From Variovorax sp. PMC12 (GTDB lineage: Bacteria; Pseudomonadota; Gammaproteobacteria; Burkholderiales; Burkholderiaceae_C): a stretch of DNA of 64,000 nucleotides. Below the pieces are notes generated by a model. The model did not search any database. It was not told the origin of the DNA and worked only from the letters and a program-made list of their open reading frames with translations. This document shows, in pieces, positions 1-10,276 of this stretch. A program made the position numbers and the translations under genes. Numbering within the stretch: position 1 is the first letter of the stretch; every line of letters begins with the position of its first letter. The DNA lies in the NCBI RefSeq assembly GCF_003019815.1, contig NZ_CP027773.1:3793001-3857000 (forward strand), written 5' to 3'.

Positions 1-206
1 AACAGCCGCTCGGTGTGCTCGGCCAGGCGGAAGATGGCCGTGCCGCCGTCCGCCGTCTTGTAGGCGCGCACGCCCTCGAAGGCGCCGCAACCGTAGTGCA
101 GCGTGTGGCTCAGCACGTGGATCTTGGCGTCGCGCCAGTCCACGAGTTCGCCGTCCATCCAGATCTTGCCGTCACGGTCGTCCAGCGAGGGGGGGATCGA
201 GCTCAT
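1..206 (-). CDS. ilvE: Branched-chain amino acid aminotransferase, N-terminal part (cut by window edge)
   Basis: First 68 codons of a class IV PLP-dependent aminotransferase, which exchanges the amino group between glutamate and the Leu/Ile/Val keto acids in the cytoplasm. The ATG at 204-206 opens a frame starting MSSIPPSLDDRDGKIWMDGE. Residues 34-49 read HTLHYGCGAFEGVRAY, the conserved early block of IlvE. The rest, including the PLP lysine, lies left of base 1. It is divergent from rdgC across about 118 bp in which I see no clear promoter. Identification rests on the N-terminal block only, but that block is very characteristic; a D-amino acid transaminase relative is the main alternative. 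Confidence 0.88.
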   Translation of the reverse strand, partial: MSSIPPSLDDRDGKIWMDGELVDWRDAKIHVLSHTLHYGCGAFEGVRAYKTADGGTAIFRLAEHTERL

Positions 207-324
207 TTCCTGATTCCTTTGGGAGCGATGGGGGAAGTCGCAAAAGCTTTCGATTTTACGGCCGGCCCCGGAACGGGGTGCCCGACAATGGTTGGTTGTC
301 CAAACCAGTGGAAAAAGGGTTTCC

Positions 325-1341
325 GTGTCCGTATTCAAGAACGTCATCGTCTATCGCATCGAACCTGCCTGGTCCCAAACACTGGCCGAGGCGGAAGAAG
401 GGCTAGGAAAGCAGCGCTTCGTGCCCTGCGGCCCCTCGCAGGAAAAGTCCGCCGGCTGGGTCGAGCCCCGCGGCGAGGCCAACGGCCCGCTGGTCGAATC
501 CATCGACGGCCAGTGGCTGGTCGAATACATGATCGAGAGCAAGCAGGTGCCCGGCTCCGTGGTGCGCCGCAAGCTCGACGAGCGCTGCGCCCACATCGAG
601 GCCACCACCGGCCGCAAGCCCGGCAAGAAGGAAAAGAAAGAGCTGAAGGAAGACATCACGCTCGAGCTGCTGCCGATGGCCTTCACCCGCAGCGCGCGCG
701 TGACGGTGTGGATCGACAAGGCGGAGAACCGCCTGGTCATCAACAGCGGCAATGCATCGCGCGCCGACGAGGTCGTCACCAGCCTCGTGAAGTCGCTCGA
801 CGGCTTCGCGGTGGCCCTCATCAACACGCAGATCGAGCCGGCTGCGGCCATGGCCAACTGGCTGCTGACGCAGGAGCCGCCGGCCGGCTTCACCATCGAC
901 CGCGAGTGCGAGCTCAAGGCCTCCGACGACTCCAAGGCCGTGGTGCGCTACGCCAAGCATCCGCTGGACATCGACGAAGTCAAGCAGCACATCACCGACG
1001 GCAAGCGCCCCACGCGGCTCGCGCTGACCTGGGACGACCGCGTGTCCTTTGAGCTCACGCACGGGCTGCTGATCCGCAAGATCACCTTCCTCGAAGGCAC
1101 GGGCGACGGCGCCGCCGGCGGCAAGAAGGAAGACAACTTCGACGCCGACGTGGCCATCGCCACGGGCGAGCTGGGCCAGCTGGTGCCGGCGCTGCTCGAT
1201 GCGCTGGGCGGCGAGGCCGCGTTCTCGGCCGCGCCGCCGGACGACACGGTGAAGCCTGCAACCGCGCCTGCAGCAGCGCCCGCCACGACGGCACCGGCAG
1301 ACGCAGCAGACTCCGCAGAGGAAGAAGACGCGCCCTTCTGA
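325..1341 (+). CDS. rdgC: Recombination-associated protein RdgC
   Basis: Nucleoid-associated, ring-forming DNA-binding protein that modulates RecA-dependent recombination. About 338 aa, against roughly 300 in Escherichia coli. The N-terminus SVFKNVIVYRI matches the usual FKN-hydrophobic-YR opening of the family. The frame is open from a TTG at 292, but GTG at 325 puts this opening at residue 2 and has AAAGGG just upstream, so I prefer it. The C-terminal ~40 residues are an Ala/Pro/Thr/Glu-rich tail beyond the folded domain, probably disordered. Monocistronic, converging on the amidohydrolase with 15 bp between the stop codons. Confidence 0.9.
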   Translation: MSVFKNVIVYRIEPAWSQTLAEAEEGLGKQRFVPCGPSQEKSAGWVEPRGEANGPLVESIDGQWLVEYMIESKQVPGSVVRRKLDERCAHIEATTGRKPGKKEKKELKEDITLELLPMAFTRSARVTVWIDKAENRLVINSGNASRADEVVTSLVKSLDGFAVALINTQIEPAAAMANWLLTQEPPAGFTIDRECELKASDDSKAVVRYAKHPLDIDEVKQHITDGKRPTRLALTWDDRVSFELTHGLLIRKITFLEGTGDGAAGGKKEDNFDADVAIATGELGQLVPALLDALGGEAAFSAAPPDDTVKPATAPAAAPATTAPADAADSAEEEDAPF

Positions 1342-1356
1342 CGCGGCGCGGAAAGC

Positions 1357-2568
1357 TCAGGCGACCAGGTAAGTCTGCGCGAGGCGCACCCAGCAGGCGG
1401 CTCCCAGCGGCAGCACCTGGTCGTTGAAGTCGTAGCCGGGGTTGTGCACCATGCAGCCCCCGAACTCGCCCTCCCCGTTGCCGAGCATGAAGTAGCAGCC
1501 CGGCAGCGCGGCGAGCATCCAGGCGAAGTCCTCGCTGCCCGCGAAGCCGCGGGGCACCTGCGTGAGCACGTTCGCCTCGCCCACGATCTCGGTGCACACC
1601 TGCGCCATCAGCCGCGTCTCGGCCGCGGTGTTGACCACCGGCGGCACCAGCTGGCGGTAGTCGATCTCGGCCTCCACGCCGTGCGCCTGCGCGGTGAGGC
1701 TCACGATCTCGCGGATGCGCTGCTCGACCAGCGCGCGCGTCTCGGGCCGCGCCGCGCGCACGTTCAGGCCCAGCGATACGGATTGCGGGATCACGTTGTG
1801 CGTGGCGCCTCCGCGGATGAAGCCGACCGAGACCACCGCCGTGTCGTCGGGCGCCACGTTGCGCGCCACCACCGTCTGCAGCGCCGTCACCACCGCCGCG
1901 GCGGCGGCGACCGGGTCGCGCGCGCGATGCGGCATGGCACCGTGCCCGCCCACGCCCTTGATGGTGACGTCGGCCACGTCGGACGACAGCGTGACCGGGC
2001 CTTCCACCGCCAGCACCGTGCCCACCGGCACGCCGGGCGCGTTGTGCAGTGCGTACACCGCATCGCAGGGGAAGCGCTCGAACAGGCCGTCCTCGATCAT
2101 CGCGCGCGCGCCGCAGAGGTTTTCCTCGTCGGGCTGGAAGATCAGGTTCAGCGTGCCGTCGAAGCTGCGCGCCGCCGCCAGCGCCTTGGCCGCGGCCAGC
2201 AGGATGGCCGTGTGGCCGTCGTGCCCGCAGGCGTGCATGCGGCCGGGGTTGCGGCTCGCATACGGCAGGCCCGTGGCCTCGACGATGGGCAGTGCGTCCA
2301 TGTCGGCGCGGATGCCCAGCCGGCGCGTGCCGCTGCCGAGCTTGAGCTGCGCCACGATGCCGGTCTTGCCGATGCCCGTGTGCACCTCGTAGCCCCAGCT
2401 GCGCAGCAGGTTGGCCACCAGTTCGCTGGTGGCGCTCACCTCGAAGCCGAGCTCCGGGTTGGCGTGGATCCGGCGGCGGATGTCGACGAAGGCCTGCGTG
2501 TCGACATCGGCCTGCGGCAGCAGCCGGGACAGCAGCCTGGTGGTCTGGGGGCTGAGTTCGCGTGTCAT
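1357..2568 (-). CDS. M20 family amidohydrolase (hippurate hydrolase-like)
   Basis: Cytoplasmic metal-dependent hydrolase of the M20/amidohydrolase family (403 aa), which cleaves N-acyl amino acids or similar amides. The metal-site block MHACGHDGHT lies at 111-120 (Cys114, His116) and the catalytic glutamate pair QPDEEN at 146-151, followed by the dimerisation-domain signature GVGGHGAMPH. The ATG at 2566-2568 is the first one consistent with family length. The MHS-type transporter lies 29 bp upstream on the same strand, so the two probably form a transport-plus-hydrolysis unit under the divergent LysR regulator at 4107. The substrate cannot be told from sequence; hippurate, N-acetyl amino acids and indole-acetyl conjugates are all possible. 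Confidence 0.87.
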   Translation of the reverse strand: MTRELSPQTTRLLSRLLPQADVDTQAFVDIRRRIHANPELGFEVSATSELVANLLRSWGYEVHTGIGKTGIVAQLKLGSGTRRLGIRADMDALPIVEATGLPYASRNPGRMHACGHDGHTAILLAAAKALAAARSFDGTLNLIFQPDEENLCGARAMIEDGLFERFPCDAVYALHNAPGVPVGTVLAVEGPVTLSSDVADVTIKGVGGHGAMPHRARDPVAAAAAVVTALQTVVARNVAPDDTAVVSVGFIRGGATHNVIPQSVSLGLNVRAARPETRALVEQRIREIVSLTAQAHGVEAEIDYRQLVPPVVNTAAETRLMAQVCTEIVGEANVLTQVPRGFAGSEDFAWMLAALPGCYFMLGNGEGEFGGCMVHNPGYDFNDQVLPLGAACWVRLAQTYLVA

Positions 2569-2597
2569 GTGATGGAAGTCGTTGTTCGTGGGGAGGG

Positions 2598-3914
2598 TCA
2601 ATCGGCCTTGTGCTCGCGCAGGCTCAGCAGCGCGCCGAGGCTCAGTAGCCCGCAGGCCATCATGTAGAAGGCCGGCGCCATCGGGCTGCCGGTGCTGGCG
2701 AGCAGCCAGGTCACGATGAACTGCGACGAGCCGCCGAACACCGTCACGCCGATGCTGTAGACCACCGAGATGCCGCTGGCGCGCACGCCGGCCGGCAGCA
2801 TCTCCAGCAGCATGAGGAACATGGGCGTGGTGCCGATGTTCACGCTCGCGGTCAGCAGCGCCGACAGGCACAGCACCAGCGGCACGCTCGGGTAGTGGCT
2901 GATCAGCCAGAACGCGGGGTACACCGCGACCACGCTGAACAGCAGCGAGCCGACGACCAGCGGCTTGCGCGCCGGCAGCCGGTCGGCCAGCCGCCCCGCC
3001 ACCAGCGACACCAGGAACAGCGTGATGCCGGTGACGCAGCCCGACAGCAGCGACAGCGACGGCGGCATGTGCAGCACGCGGATCATGTAGGTGGGCATGA
3101 AGAACACCACCAGGTACATCGTCGCCGTGCCCGCCGTGGTGGCCAGGATGCCCTTGAGCACCAGGCCGCCGTGGTTGCGCAGCAGCCGCCCGATGGGGCT
3201 GGACTCGTGGCTTTCGGCAACGTGCGTTTCCTCCAGCTGCGAGCGGATGTACAGCCCCACCGGCGCGATCAGCAGGCCGAGCAGGAACGGCAGGCGCCAG
3301 CCCCAGCTCTCGAGCGAAGCCTGCGGCAGCGCCGCATACAGCGCCGCGCCGGTGAGCGCGCCCAGCAGCGCCGACACGCCCTGGCTCGCGAGCTGCCAGC
3401 TGACGCGGAAGCCCCGGCCCTTCACGCCGCCGGCCTCCATCAGCATCGAGGTGGCCGCGCCCACTTCGCCGCCAAGCGAAAAGCCCTGCAGCAGGCGGCC
3501 CGCCACGATCATCAGCGAGCCGAACACGCCGGCCGAGGCATAGCTGGGCGCCAGCGCGATGCACAGCGTGCCGATCACCATGAGGCCGATGGTCAGCGTC
3601 ATCGCTGCCTTGCGGCCCTTGCGGTCGGCGTAGTTGCCGATGATCACGCCGCCCAGCGGGCGCATCACGAAGCCGATGCCGAAGGTGGCCACGGCCAGCA
3701 GCAGCGAGCCGTAAGGGCTGTCGGAGGGGAAGAACAATTTGCCGATCAGCAGCGCGAAGAAGCTGTAGACGGTGAAGTCGTACATCTCCAGCGCGTTGCC
3801 CAGCGAGCAGGCGGCGATCAGGCGGAACTGGCTCTGCTTTTTTCCCGTGCCTTGCGCAGCGGTGGCCGGTGAATGGGCCCGGATCGGGCTTGCGGGCAAT
3901 GCGGCTTCGCTCAT
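2598..3914 (-). CDS. MFS transporter, metabolite:H+ symporter (MHS) type
   Basis: Inner-membrane major facilitator protein of 438 aa with 12 predicted hydrophobic segments. The cytoplasmic loop 2-3 motif appears as GNYADRKGRK, and the segment NALEMYDFTVYSFFA in helix 1 is typical of the MHS subgroup (proline/betaine, citrate, shikimate and dicarboxylate symporters). The N-terminus carries a polar extension of about 30 residues. It is the first gene of the pair with the downstream amidohydrolase and is divergent from the LysR gene, so it probably imports the amide or acyl-amino-acid substrate. Substrate inferred only from context. Confidence 0.87.
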   Translation of the reverse strand: MSEAALPASPIRAHSPATAAQGTGKKQSQFRLIAACSLGNALEMYDFTVYSFFALLIGKLFFPSDSPYGSLLLAVATFGIGFVMRPLGGVIIGNYADRKGRKAAMTLTIGLMVIGTLCIALAPSYASAGVFGSLMIVAGRLLQGFSLGGEVGAATSMLMEAGGVKGRGFRVSWQLASQGVSALLGALTGAALYAALPQASLESWGWRLPFLLGLLIAPVGLYIRSQLEETHVAESHESSPIGRLLRNHGGLVLKGILATTAGTATMYLVVFFMPTYMIRVLHMPPSLSLLSGCVTGITLFLVSLVAGRLADRLPARKPLVVGSLLFSVVAVYPAFWLISHYPSVPLVLCLSALLTASVNIGTTPMFLMLLEMLPAGVRASGISVVYSIGVTVFGGSSQFIVTWLLASTGSPMAPAFYMMACGLLSLGALLSLREHKAD

Positions 3915-4011
3915 CTAATGTCACTCCACGAACAGGTTGCTGGGGGTCGGACCGGCCCCTTGGCGGCGGAGTATTCAGGCAAAGCGCCCTGGCAAAGAAT
4001 CACAAATTTTC

Positions 4012-4032
4012 ATGCTGATAACCAAATGGCAT
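4012..4032. promoter_or_regulatory. Candidate LysR operator dyad
   Basis: ATGC and GCAT half-sites separated by 13 bp form an interrupted dyad in the 192-bp divergent gap between the MHS transporter and the LysR gene, in a locally AT-rich stretch. LysR regulators often bind such dyads in divergent promoters. The spacing is not the classical T-N11-A, so this is a weak call. Confidence 0.3.
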
Positions 4033-4106
4033 CCCCGTCATAAACAGGCACGAGAAGCCATCGGGACAACCACCAAGACGCACTTTTCCATGAGACCGGC
4101 ACCACG

Positions 4107-5054
4107 ATGAAGCTGCAACAGTTGCGCGTTTTGCTGGCGGTGGCGCAGCACGGCAGCATCCACGAGGCGTCGCGCAGCCTGCACACCACGCAGCCGGCGC
4201 TGTCGAAGGCCATCTCCGAGCTGGAGCGCGAACTGGGCGTGACGCTGATGTCGCGCTCCACGCGCGGCGTGAGCCTCACGCCCTACGGCGTGGCGCTGGT
4301 CAAGCGCGCGAGCCTGGTCGAGCAGGAGCTGCGGCATGCGCTGGAAGACATCGAGGCGATCCGCGGCCATGACGAGGGACAGCTGCACATCGGCTTCACC
4401 GCGGTGGCGTCGAGCGGGCCGCTGCCCGACGCGATGGCGTCGTTCCGTCAGCGCTTTCCCAACGTGACGATGCGCGGCTTCGAGCTGCGCCCGCAGCAGA
4501 TCTTCGAGGGCCTGCGCGAGGGCCGGCTCGACCTGGGGCTGATTTCCACGTGCAACGGGCCAGGCACCGGCGCCTTCCAGTGGGAGCCGCTGTTCTCGGT
4601 GGCGATGCACCTGTCGGTGCGCGCCGGCCACCCGCTGCGGCGCGTGCGCCGGCTGCAGCCGCTGGTGGACGCCGACTGGCTGGTGCTGGACCCGATCGAC
4701 GACGCCGGCAGTCCGCTGGTGAGCATGATGAACATGCACGGGCTGCAGATGCCCCGGCGCATGGTGCACAGCGCGTCGAACCTACTGGGGCTGCAGCTGG
4801 CCACGCAGACCGACCTGATCAGCATGTGGTCGGACTTCGTGTTCCACGGCGCCGGGCCGCTGCGGCTGCAGCCCGGCCTGCTCGAGAAGCTGCCGATCAC
4901 CGACGAGGTGCCGGACTTCGAGGTGTTCCTGGTCTACCGATCGGCAGACCTCATGACGCACGTGTGCGCCGAATTCGTGAAGGAAGCGCGCCACCACGCC
5001 AAGGCCAATCCCCCGTGGCGGCAGCCCAGTCGCAAGGGCGGCGCGGGTGCTTAG
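4107..5054 (+). CDS. LysR family transcriptional regulator
   Basis: DNA-binding regulator of 315 aa. The winged-helix domain occupies residues 1-60, with KLQQLRVLLAVAQHGSIHEA and the recognition helix in TTQPALSKAISELERELG; an LTTR effector-binding domain follows from about residue 90. It is divergent from the MHS transporter and amidohydrolase genes, which is the standard LTTR layout, so it most likely controls that pair in response to their substrate. It resembles the sub-group with a short N-terminus and an RSTRGVSLT turn. The C-terminal ~20 residues are basic and glycine-rich. Confidence 0.92.
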   Translation: MKLQQLRVLLAVAQHGSIHEASRSLHTTQPALSKAISELERELGVTLMSRSTRGVSLTPYGVALVKRASLVEQELRHALEDIEAIRGHDEGQLHIGFTAVASSGPLPDAMASFRQRFPNVTMRGFELRPQQIFEGLREGRLDLGLISTCNGPGTGAFQWEPLFSVAMHLSVRAGHPLRRVRRLQPLVDADWLVLDPIDDAGSPLVSMMNMHGLQMPRRMVHSASNLLGLQLATQTDLISMWSDFVFHGAGPLRLQPGLLEKLPITDEVPDFEVFLVYRSADLMTHVCAEFVKEARHHAKANPPWRQPSRKGGAGA

Positions 5055-5060
5055 GCGTGG

Positions 5061-5489
5061 TCAGGCCGCGGGAGTGGCGCCGTCTTCCCCGTCGACCGGG
5101 TTCTCGGGCCGCGTCATGGCCCAGCTCTGCAGCTTGCCGCCGTTGAACACGGCATCCACGTACGAGCCGCCGCCGTCGGTCCAGCGGTACACCTCGGGCT
5201 GCGTGTCCTTGGGCGAGCGCAGTTCGCCGAGGGCGCGGGTCATGGCAATGACGTGCATCAGCGTCACGTTCGGCTTGAGCTTGGCATTGAGCATCACCGC
5301 GCTGCCGACGTAACCCACCGGCCGTTCGGCCGCACGCTTGAGCACCTGCATCGCGCGGTTGAAGTGCAGCAGCAGGAACATCACGATCGCGCCGCCGGCC
5401 AGGGCGACACCGCCCCAGCCACCGCTGCGCCAGGCCAGCCCGAGAACGACGATGGCGCCCACGGGCACCAGAAATTTCTTGAAATTCAT
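5061..5489 (-). CDS. Conserved membrane protein, function unknown
   Basis: Small protein of 142 aa from the ATG at 5487-5489. The frame extends to 5528, but the extra residues are low-complexity and no ribosome site supports them. Two adjacent hydrophobic segments (about residues 5-20 and 25-42) are followed by a soluble domain with the blocks RPVGYVGSAVMLNAKLKPN and YRWTDGGGSYVDAVFNGG. I believe relatives occur widely in Comamonadaceae and are sometimes labelled glycerate kinase; I see no kinase motif to support that. It converges on the LysR gene with 6 bp between. Probably an inner-membrane protein with a cytoplasmic tail. Confidence 0.72.
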   Translation of the reverse strand: MNFKKFLVPVGAIVVLGLAWRSGGWGGVALAGGAIVMFLLLHFNRAMQVLKRAAERPVGYVGSAVMLNAKLKPNVTLMHVIAMTRALGELRSPKDTQPEVYRWTDGGGSYVDAVFNGGKLQSWAMTRPENPVDGEDGATPAA

Positions 5490-5558
5490 GGCGCGCATTG
5501 TCGCCGCCCGGCCGGGGGTGTCGGGCAAAAGGCCTCAGCCCGCGCCGCACGGCCCGAT

Positions 5559-5581
5559 GCGGTAGCCGCCCTGGCTACCGC
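5559..5581. repeat. Perfect 8-bp inverted repeat (hairpin or operator)
   Basis: GCGGTAGC and GCTACCGC flank a 7-nt spacer in the divergent gap between the small membrane protein and the lipoprotein gene at 5683. There is no T-tract, so it is not a classical terminator. It could be an operator or an RNA hairpin in the lipoprotein leader. Confidence 0.35.
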
Positions 5582-5682
5582 CAGGCGCGCAAGGCGGTAC
5601 TCGCCGCGAAAAGCGCGCGCGGCGATGGCCGGCGCCGGCACATTTCACCGCACGGGCATCTGCCCGGGCCGCTGAAAAGCAT

Positions 5683-6138
5683 ATGAACATTCCGCGCTCC
5701 GTCACTTTCGTTCGTCTCTCGCTCGTCACCGCGCTCGCGGGCACCGCGCTCAGCGGCTGCTACGTGGTACCGCTCGGCCAGCCCGCACCGGTGGCGCCGC
5801 CCTCGCAGGCGTATGCCGTGCCGCCGGGCCCGGTCGCGCAGACCTTCAGCGCGCGGCTGTATCCGTCGAATGCCGAAGCCGCGCGCTACGGGACCATCGC
5901 CGGCACCGTGACCAACGACATGAACGGCCGCGGCCATTTCAGCGCGCAGATCGGCAATGAACAGTTTCAGGGAGAGGCAACACGGGTCGCGGGCTCACGG
6001 GGAGCAGGCCTGGCGAACGCCGCCGGCAGCCGCGGCGGCAACCTGAGTTGCCAGTACACGATGAACTCGGCCACCTTGGGCAGCGGCCAATGCGTGCTCA
6101 ACGGCGGACCGGCGTTCACGATGCACATCGGGGGTTAG
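5683..6138 (+). CDS. Predicted lipoprotein, function unknown
   Basis: Envelope lipoprotein of 151 aa. The signal peptide spans residues 1-24 and ends in a lipobox, TALSGC, whose cysteine would be lipidated after cleavage. A Pro/Ala-rich stretch (about 30-50) precedes a small domain with GTIAGTVTNDMNGRGHFSA and QYTMNSATLGSGQCVLNGG, where two cysteines may form a disulfide. The second half resembles short glycine-rich beta-sandwich lipoproteins of betaproteobacteria, but I do not recognise a named family. A strong intrinsic terminator follows 9 bp after the stop, so it is probably transcribed alone. Confidence 0.75.
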   Translation: MNIPRSVTFVRLSLVTALAGTALSGCYVVPLGQPAPVAPPSQAYAVPPGPVAQTFSARLYPSNAEAARYGTIAGTVTNDMNGRGHFSAQIGNEQFQGEATRVAGSRGAGLANAAGSRGGNLSCQYTMNSATLGSGQCVLNGGPAFTMHIGG

Positions 6139-6147
6139 GGAGGGTAG

Positions 6148-6183
6148 GCCCGGCGCGCCTCGCTGGCGCGCCGGGCGTTTTTT
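6148..6183 (+). terminator. Rho-independent terminator of the lipoprotein gene
   Basis: A perfect 12-bp GC-rich stem (GCCCGGCGCGCC / GGCGCGCCGGGC) closes a 5-nt loop and is followed directly by GTTTTTT on the plus strand. It lies between the converging lipoprotein and BCCT genes and mainly serves the plus-strand transcript, because no matching T-tract exists on the other side. Confidence 0.93.
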
Positions 6184-6200
6184 CCGGCCGCAGGGCCGGG

Positions 6201-7715
6201 TCACGACACGAGCTGCCGCATCTTGCGCCTCAGCTCGCGTTCGCGTTTCTGCTCGGCGTTCCAGTCGTCGCGGATGGCCAGCGTGACCGACAGCGCCATC
6301 AGCAGGATCACGAACGCGAACGGCAGGGCGAACACGATGGTCGCCGTCTGTATGGCCTTGAGGCCGCCCGCGAACAGCAGGCTCAGCGCGATGGCCGCCA
6401 CCAGCACGCCCCAGGTGATCTTGACGCGGGCCGGCGGGTTCGGGTTGCCGCCGGTGCTCATGGTGCCCAGCACCAGCGTGGCGGAGTCGCCCGAGGTCAC
6501 GAAGAACACGAACACCAGCAGCGTCGCGACCATCGACAGCAGCGCCCCCATGGGCATGGCCTTGAACATCACGAACATGGTGGTCGACACGTCGGCCTTC
6601 ACCGCCTCGACCAGCGGCACGCCCTGGAAGATCTGGAAGTTGAGCGCCGCGCCGCCGAACACCGAGAACCATGCGAAGCCCACCAGCGTGGGCGCGATCA
6701 CGGTGCCGAGGATGAACTGGCGGATCGTGCGGCCGCGCGACACGCGCGCGATGAACAGGCCCACGAACGGCGACCACGCCAGCCACCAGGCCCAGTAGAA
6801 GAGCGTCCAGTCGCCGACCCACGAGCTGTTGCGGAACGGGTTCATGCGCAGGCTCATGCGGACGAACTCGGCGATGTAGGCGCCCAGCGTGTTGGTGAAG
6901 GTCTCGACGATGGCCACCGTCGGCCCCAGAACCAGCACCACGAGCGCCAGCAGCGCCGCCAGCACCAGGTTGCCCATCGACAGCCACTTCACGCCGCGCT
7001 CGACGCCGGAGACCGCCGAGGTGACGAACAGCACCGTGGTCACCACGATGATCGCCGCCTGCGTTCCCCGCCCGATCGCCGTGCCGAAGGCCGCGTGCAG
7101 GCCGCTGTTGATCTGCGTGGCGCCCATGCCCAGCGAGGCGGCCACGCCGAAGGCCGTGGCCACCACCGCCAGCACGTTGAAGGCCGGCGAAAGCCGCCGC
7201 ACGAAGCGCCAGGGCAATGCCTCGGTGGCCGAACTCACCAGCGCCAGCGTCTTGCGGCGGAAAGTGAAGAAGGCGATCGACAGCCCCACGATGCCGTAGA
7301 TCGCCCAGGGATGCAGCCCCCAGTGGAAGAAGGCATAGCGCATGGCCACGCCGGCGGCATCGGGCGTGCCGGCGACCACGCCCGGCGGTGGATTCGCATA
7401 GTGCGAGATCGGCTCGGCCACGCCCCAGAACACCAGCCCGATGCCCATGCCGGCCGCGAAGAGCATCGAGAACCAGGCGCCGAGAGAAAACTCGGGCTCG
7501 TCGTCTTCCTCGCCCAGCTTCAGGTCGCCGAAGCGGCTGAACGCCAGGAAGAAAGCCAGCATCACCAGCCCCAGCACCACCCACAGGTAGAACCAGCCGA
7601 AGTTGCGTGTGATGCCCGACAGCGCGGTGCTGAACACGCTGTCCAGCGAAGCCGGCGAGAGCAGCCCCCACAGGACCACCGCGGCGATCAGGCCGGCGGA
7701 AACGACGAGTTGCAT
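6201..7715 (-). CDS. BCCT family betaine/choline/carnitine transporter
   Basis: Inner-membrane transporter of 504 aa with 12 hydrophobic segments, for quaternary-ammonium osmolytes such as glycine betaine or choline. Family signatures are the glycine-rich helix segment GMGIGLVFWGVAEPISHY and the aromatic box region WTLFYWAWWLAWSPFVGLFI, which includes the tryptophans that cage the ammonium group. The C-terminus is a short charged tail (QKRERELRRKMRQ), where some BCCT members sense osmotic stress. It lies 36 bp downstream of radA on the same strand; there is no obvious functional link, so co-transcription may be incidental. Confidence 0.93.
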   Translation of the reverse strand: MQLVVSAGLIAAVVLWGLLSPASLDSVFSTALSGITRNFGWFYLWVVLGLVMLAFFLAFSRFGDLKLGEEDDEPEFSLGAWFSMLFAAGMGIGLVFWGVAEPISHYANPPPGVVAGTPDAAGVAMRYAFFHWGLHPWAIYGIVGLSIAFFTFRRKTLALVSSATEALPWRFVRRLSPAFNVLAVVATAFGVAASLGMGATQINSGLHAAFGTAIGRGTQAAIIVVTTVLFVTSAVSGVERGVKWLSMGNLVLAALLALVVLVLGPTVAIVETFTNTLGAYIAEFVRMSLRMNPFRNSSWVGDWTLFYWAWWLAWSPFVGLFIARVSRGRTIRQFILGTVIAPTLVGFAWFSVFGGAALNFQIFQGVPLVEAVKADVSTTMFVMFKAMPMGALLSMVATLLVFVFFVTSGDSATLVLGTMSTGGNPNPPARVKITWGVLVAAIALSLLFAGGLKAIQTATIVFALPFAFVILLMALSVTLAIRDDWNAEQKRERELRRKMRQLVS

Positions 7716-7751
7716 GACGTTTTCTCCTCTCAGGGTTGGCCGGCGGATGAA

Positions 7752-9146
<1,395 letters not shown>

Positions 9147-9178
9147 CCTTCGAGTTTAGGTGGCCGGACAGTCGCGGC

Positions 9179-10207
9179 TCAGTCGTTCGCCTGGAAGTTC
9201 ACCGCCTTCATGATCGCCGCCCAGCGCGCCGTGTCCTCGCGCATCGTCTTCAGCAGTGCCTCCGGCCCGTCGCCCACCGGGTACATGCCGTTCTGAAGCA
9301 GTTGCTGGCGCACCTCGCGGGAGTTCACGGCGCGCATGAATTCGGCGCGCAGCTGGTCGACCACCGGCTTGGGCGTCTTCGCCGGCGCGTAGTAGGCGAA
9401 CCATGCGGTCGCGACCACGTCCTTCAGGTCGGCCTCGACGAAAGTGGGCACGGCGGGCATCAGCGGCGAGCGCTTCTCGCCGCTGGTGGCGATCACCTTG
9501 ACGCGGCCGCTCGGCAACATCTGCAGCGCACCGCCCACGGTGTCGAAGTAGGCGGGAACGGTGCCTCCCATCACGTCCTGGCGTGCCGGCGTGGAGCCGC
9601 GATAGGGCACGTGCACCATCGACAACCCGGTCGCGCGGTTGAGCATCTCGCCGAGGAAATGCGAAGGCGTGCCCGCGCCGTACGACGCGAAACTCGCTCC
9701 TCCCGGCTGCTTCCTGGCCCAGGCGACGAACTCGGACAGCGTGCTGGCCGGCACGTCCTTGTGCACCACCAGCGCGAGCTCGAAGCGCGCCGCATTGACG
9801 ATGGGCTGGAAATCCTTGATCGGGTCGTACGACAGGCTTTTGTAGGCGCTCGGGAACATGGTCATCATGCTGGCCGTGCCCAGGAGCAGCGTGCGGCCGT
9901 CGGGCGCCGAGGTCTTCACGGCTTCGACGGCAATGCGCCCGGCGGCGCCGGAGCGGTTGTCGACGATGAGCGGGCCGAGCGACTCGCGCACTTCCTGCGC
10001 GATGGCCCGCGTCAGCACGTCCTGCGTGCCGCCGGCGGGCACGCCTATCAGCACGCGGATGGGGGTTCCCGGCGCGATCGCCAGTTGCGCCGGTTGCGTC
10101 TGCTGCGCCCATGCCGCGGGGGCAAGCGGCGCGAGCGCCACGCCGCCGAGCGTGGCGAGCACGCTGCGGCGACTCGGGTGATACAGGGGCTGTGGGGTTG
10201 CTCTCAT
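9179..10207 (-). CDS. Bug/TctC family tripartite tricarboxylate transporter substrate-binding protein
   Basis: Periplasmic binding protein of 342 aa from the ATG at 10205-10207; an upstream ATG at 10261 would lengthen the N-terminus unnaturally. A twin-arginine-like SRRS lies before a hydrophobic stretch ending in APAAWAQQ, consistent with export. The fold signature PIRVLIGVPAGGTQDVLTRAIA and the later DFQPIVNAARFELALVVHKD block are typical of Bug proteins, which bind carboxylates or other small organics. No membrane subunits (TctA/TctB) lie nearby, as is common for the expanded Bug family of betaproteobacteria. It is divergent from a MarR gene and is probably repressed by it. Confidence 0.9.
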   Translation of the reverse strand: MRATPQPLYHPSRRSVLATLGGVALAPLAPAAWAQQTQPAQLAIAPGTPIRVLIGVPAGGTQDVLTRAIAQEVRESLGPLIVDNRSGAAGRIAVEAVKTSAPDGRTLLLGTASMMTMFPSAYKSLSYDPIKDFQPIVNAARFELALVVHKDVPASTLSEFVAWARKQPGGASFASYGAGTPSHFLGEMLNRATGLSMVHVPYRGSTPARQDVMGGTVPAYFDTVGGALQMLPSGRVKVIATSGEKRSPLMPAVPTFVEADLKDVVATAWFAYYAPAKTPKPVVDQLRAEFMRAVNSREVRQQLLQNGMYPVGDGPEALLKTMREDTARWAAIMKAVNFQAND

Positions 10208-10276
10208 CCGTCTTGTCTCCGTTGTCGTCGGCAGTAGGTCTGCTGCAGTGGGCGCGGCCACTTTAGAGCGCCGACA

